A stretch of DNA of 35,571 nucleotides, taken from positions 1 through 35,571 of the forward strand of contig CANMTP010000027.1 of NCBI GenBank assembly GCA_947500845.1, given 5' to 3'. Below, piece by piece: positions 33,746 to 35,571 of the stretch. The notes below the pieces were generated by a model that was not told the DNA's origin, searched no databases, and was given only the letters and a program-made list of their open reading frames with translations. This DNA comes from an uncultured Aquimarina sp. (GTDB lineage: Bacteria > Bacteroidota > Bacteroidia > Flavobacteriales > Flavobacteriaceae). The position numbers and the translations under genes were made by a program. Every line of letters starts with the position of its first letter. Positions within the stretch are counted from its first letter, which is position 1.

Positions 33746-34770
33746 AAGTTCAAAAAAGATATGATGCTATTAAATTTAATTTGTTCTGATTGTTTATTAG
33801 AACAGATAGAAGCAAAAAATGTTACGAAAGAACCGGAAAATTATCTTTTGACTCCTTTTGAACCAGTCAATGATTCTGGACTATACGACGTAAGTTGCCC
33901 TAATGGTCATAATTCCAAAACGTACATTGATAATATAGATTTTGAAATTCTTTTTGATTATAGTATCAATGCTATAGCAGATGGTTATTATAGAGAAGCA
34001 GTCTCATCATTTACCTCTGCAATGGAAAGATATTTTGAGTTTTTTATAAAAGCAATTTTGCGAAACTCAAAAACTGAATTTACTGAAATAGATAAAATAT
34101 GGAAACTGATTTCTAAACAATCGGAAAGACAGCTAGGTGCTTACATTACTTTATATGCTCAAACATTTAATGGATTACCTCTTCTTTTGAGTTCAAATAA
34201 AGAAGTTCCCTTCAGAAATAAAGTAGTACATCAGGGGTATATACCAACAAAACAGGAAGCTATTAATTTCGGAAATACAACTTTGAAAATTATTGAAACT
34301 TCATTACTTAATTTAAAAAAATCTTTTCCTGAACTAACTAAAGAAGTATTTAACAATTACGGGTATCAACGTAAGTCTGATTTAACATTGAAAGAACTTG
34401 AGAAAAAAACAGGAAAAAAAATTAATGTTGGAGGAGTAAATATTCTGACAACTATAAGCGTAATGGCAGGTAGAGAAATTCATATTAACGACGATAGGAA
34501 AGGTAATATTGAACACCAAATAGAAAGAGTAGTTAGAAATAGAAATCAGATGAGAATTTCTATATTCAATGAAATGCCAACAGAAAAAAAATAGGAAAAA
34601 CCAGCTGGTAACATTATATATGAAATCAGAGCAAAGTTTAGTGCTAGATCAAAAGGTCATTTCCTTTTTGCAGTGGCGCTAGATTTTTATAAATTAATAA
34701 AGAAATAAAAATGCGCAGATACATCAATTGGTTCTGGCTTGCTTGCCTTGCTCCGATTCATATATTTGGC
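33737..34770 (+). mobile_element. Integron-like cassette 2
   Basis: Begins GTTACCAGC (33737-33745); its attC opens with GCTGGTAAC (34604-34612), the exact reverse complement. One gene, 1,034 bp. Confidence 0.8.
33761..34594 (+). CDS. Cassette 2 HEPN-motif protein with zinc-ribbon N-terminus
   Basis: 277 residues. C8-x2-C11 and C46-x3-H50 could form a zinc site. Residues 60-195 are helical and carry FRNKVVHQGYIP with R152-x4-H157, the Rx4-6H motif of HEPN RNases, in a setting (AIADGYYREAVSSFTSAMER) like the ApeA/RiboL-PSP-type HEPN proteins of antiphage and toxin systems. C-terminal 80 residues basic, unknown. Possible RNase with defence role. Start 24 nt into the cassette; stop 9 nt before the attC arm. 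Confidence 0.75.
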   Translation: MMLLNLICSDCLLEQIEAKNVTKEPENYLLTPFEPVNDSGLYDVSCPNGHNSKTYIDNIDFEILFDYSINAIADGYYREAVSSFTSAMERYFEFFIKAILRNSKTEFTEIDKIWKLISKQSERQLGAYITLYAQTFNGLPLLLSSNKEVPFRNKVVHQGYIPTKQEAINFGNTTLKIIETSLLNLKKSFPELTKEVFNNYGYQRKSDLTLKELEKKTGKKINVGGVNILTTISVMAGREIHINDDRKGNIEHQIERVVRNRNQMRISIFNEMPTEKK

Positions 34771-34779
34771 GTTATGCCC
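34604..34779 (+). other. attC-like site 2
   Basis: Outer arms TGGTAAC-type (34604-34612) and GTTATGCCC (34771-34779), the next cassette's start. Inner stem: ATATATGA (34616-34623) with TCATATAT (34758-34765), one extrahelical A (34624), ATC (34625-34627) with GAT (34755-34757), a mismatch, then GAGCAA (34629-34634) with TTGCTC (34748-34753). Single-base bulge at the expected place for strand choice. Confidence 0.8.
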
Positions 34780-35192
34780 AAGCATCAGAAGTGAAAACAG
34801 CACCTGAAAATAAGAACGCAAACAGACTCTAAACGAACGGGCTACACTGCAAAGACCTGAATATTTTTTCAAAGATTTTAACGATTCAAAAGTTGGAGCT
34901 TTTCCCCGATTCGGACGCTGTACGCGGTAGCGAACTTGCGTTGGTTAATCCTATTCCAATGGCAGCAAAGCGATCGCGAGAGTTAGAAAAGCAATACGCA
35001 AAGGTTTCGTAAGAAATCATCGCTTTACTAAGCAAGTTTGCAAAATACAGGCTTCATAAAAGCCAGAGCATAACAAAATGTATAAGTTCATAGCGGCTGA
35101 AATTCCTAACGGAATTTCACGCGCATTTGCTATCTTTGAGCTATGCGGAACATTTTTTTTCGAGTTTGCCCGCTACTAATTATACATTAAAC
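34771..35192 (+). mobile_element. Integron-like cassette 3, no gene
   Basis: Begins GTTATGCCC; its attC opens GAGCATAAC (35066-35074): 7 bp complementary, then one mismatch. The 295-nt body before attC has no credible coding frame. It is clearly related to cassette 4: the stretches from 34,857 and 35,269 (CTGA-TATTTTT-CAAAGA-TTTTAA-GATTCAAA) match closely. Confidence 0.75.
34857..35064 (+). ncRNA. Candidate structured RNA in cassette 3
   Basis: AAAGCGAT (34967-34974) pairs with ATCGCTTT (35019-35026) over a 44-nt loop; a 3' hairpin GGCTT (35050-35054) with AAGCC (35060-35064) stands just before attC. Both structures recur in cassette 4. No coding frame explains the conservation. Transcription is not shown. 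Confidence 0.4.
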
Positions 35193-35199
35193 GTTATGC
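35066..35199 (+). other. attC-like site 3
   Basis: Outer GCATAAC (35068-35074) with GTTATGC (35193-35199). AATGTATAA (35077-35085) with TTATACATT (35180-35188), extrahelical G at 35086, then TT/AA, two mismatches and TAGCGG (35091-35096) with CCGCTA (35170-35175). Loop holds a perfect GAAATTCC/GGAATTTC hairpin (35099-35118). About 132 bp. Confidence 0.8.
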
Positions 35200-35268
35200 G
35201 CCAGCATCTGAGGTCTGAAAAGTAAATCGCAAGCAACACTCAAAACTGACAAACGCCAGATCAAAGGC

Positions 35269-35483
35269 CTGAGTATTTTTACAAAGAGTTTTAATGATTC
35301 AAAGGTTTACTCCTATTCGCAACTGACGAAAGAAAGGCCATCGCTATTTTGTGAGAGTTATTTCCCAACCCAAAGTCACAAAGCGATCGTAGGAATCTGA
35401 AAAAGCAGCTCGCAAGTAGCTCGCAAGCAACCATCGCTTTGTTTAAGGCACCCTTGCAAAGTATCGGCTGAATAAAAAAGCCG
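35269..35483 (+). ncRNA. Candidate structured RNA in cassette 4
   Basis: AAAGCGAT (35380-35387) pairs with ATCGCTTT (35433-35440) over a 45-nt loop; 3' hairpin CGGCT (35465-35469) with AGCCG (35479-35483). Same order and spacing as cassette 3 while much of the loop sequence differs. Confidence 0.4.
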
Positions 35484-35571
35484 GCGCATAACACCATGTC
35501 CTATGTAAAGCCCTTTCCCAAGCCTAGGTCATAAAAATACGATATTTTTAATATTCTAATTAACTCATATT
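35484..35571 (+). other. attC-like site 4, incomplete
   Basis: Left arm GCGCATAAC (35484-35492) followed by ACCATGTCCTATG, the same layout as sites 1-3. Right arm lies outside the window. Confidence 0.65.

Larger units (their letters stand above)
35193..35571 (+). mobile_element. Integron-like cassette 4, no gene, cut by window end
   Basis: Begins GTTATGCGCC; its attC opens GGCGCATAAC (35483-35492), the exact reverse complement over 10 bp. Body ORF-less and related to cassette 3. The attC runs past the window edge. Confidence 0.75.

Noticed and set aside
34687..34872. 61-residue minus-strand frame
   Set aside because: It spans the attC 2 / cassette 3 boundary and has no family features.
35291..35497. 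68-residue minus-strand frame in cassette 4
   Set aside because: It crosses the attC arm and lies in the region whose inverted repeats match cassette 3, where the frame is not kept.
1..35571. CRISPR array
   Set aside because: No short direct repeats with regular spacers were seen; the only repeat families are the dispersed island repeat, attC-like sites and C/G-run palindromes.
1..35571. Insertion sequences
   Set aside because: No transposase gene or matched terminal repeats were seen.

Overview
The window looks like chromosome of a (probably marine) member of the Flavobacteriaceae. It is AT-rich, most genes lack Shine-Dalgarno sites, several starts follow the Bacteroidetes -7 box TAnnTTTG, and the families are typical of the group: SusC/TonB-type receptors with a carboxypeptidase-regulatory-like N-domain, LytS/LytTR pairs, DUF4230, DUF6249, DUF3817, MmcQ and a membrane-anchored MutS-like ATPase. 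The genus cannot be told from the window.

Region A (1 to about 21,850) reads as an accessory island. It opens with remnants typical of a Bacteroidetes integrative/conjugative element: a frameshifted DUF6876-like start and a short ssb. Then come cargo modules: four class-C-type serine hydrolases, an M23 peptidase, an ECF sigma operon, a DUF6434/SAP protein, a TPR/TonB receptor/LytS/LytTR operon, and a TetR-controlled metal- or redox-looking module ending in a second TonB receptor. Seven same-orientation copies of a 110-190 bp non-coding repeat lie between these modules. The right end carries the last 24 nt of a tRNA-Asp plus a terminator, which I read as an attachment-site scar.

Region B (about 22,000 to 31,700) is ordinary backbone: DUF456, a BlaI regulator with a decayed BlaR1 partner, ruvC, hemW, a methyltransferase, a cyclase-family hydrolase, DUF4230, GNAT, MmcQ/YjbR, a MutS-like ATPase and a small zinc-ribbon protein. 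Palindromic G/C-run repeats have inserted at the ruvC/hemW junction and before the MutS-like gene.

Region C (31,779 to 35,571) is the most interesting part: an integron-like cassette array. A tyrosine recombinase with all catalytic residues, but without the spacing expected of an IntI-type insertion and with an extra N-terminal domain, is followed by a hairpin and at least four cassettes. Each cassette starts with GTTAnnn and carries, downstream of its content, a complementary nnnTAAC that opens a 130-190 bp imperfect palindrome; this is the defining signature of attC-bounded integron cassettes. Cassette 1 encodes a membrane protein, cassette 2 a HEPN-motif protein, and cassettes 3 and 4 are related, ORF-less and carry matching inverted repeats, so they may encode an RNA. 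The window ends inside the fourth attC, so the array continues.
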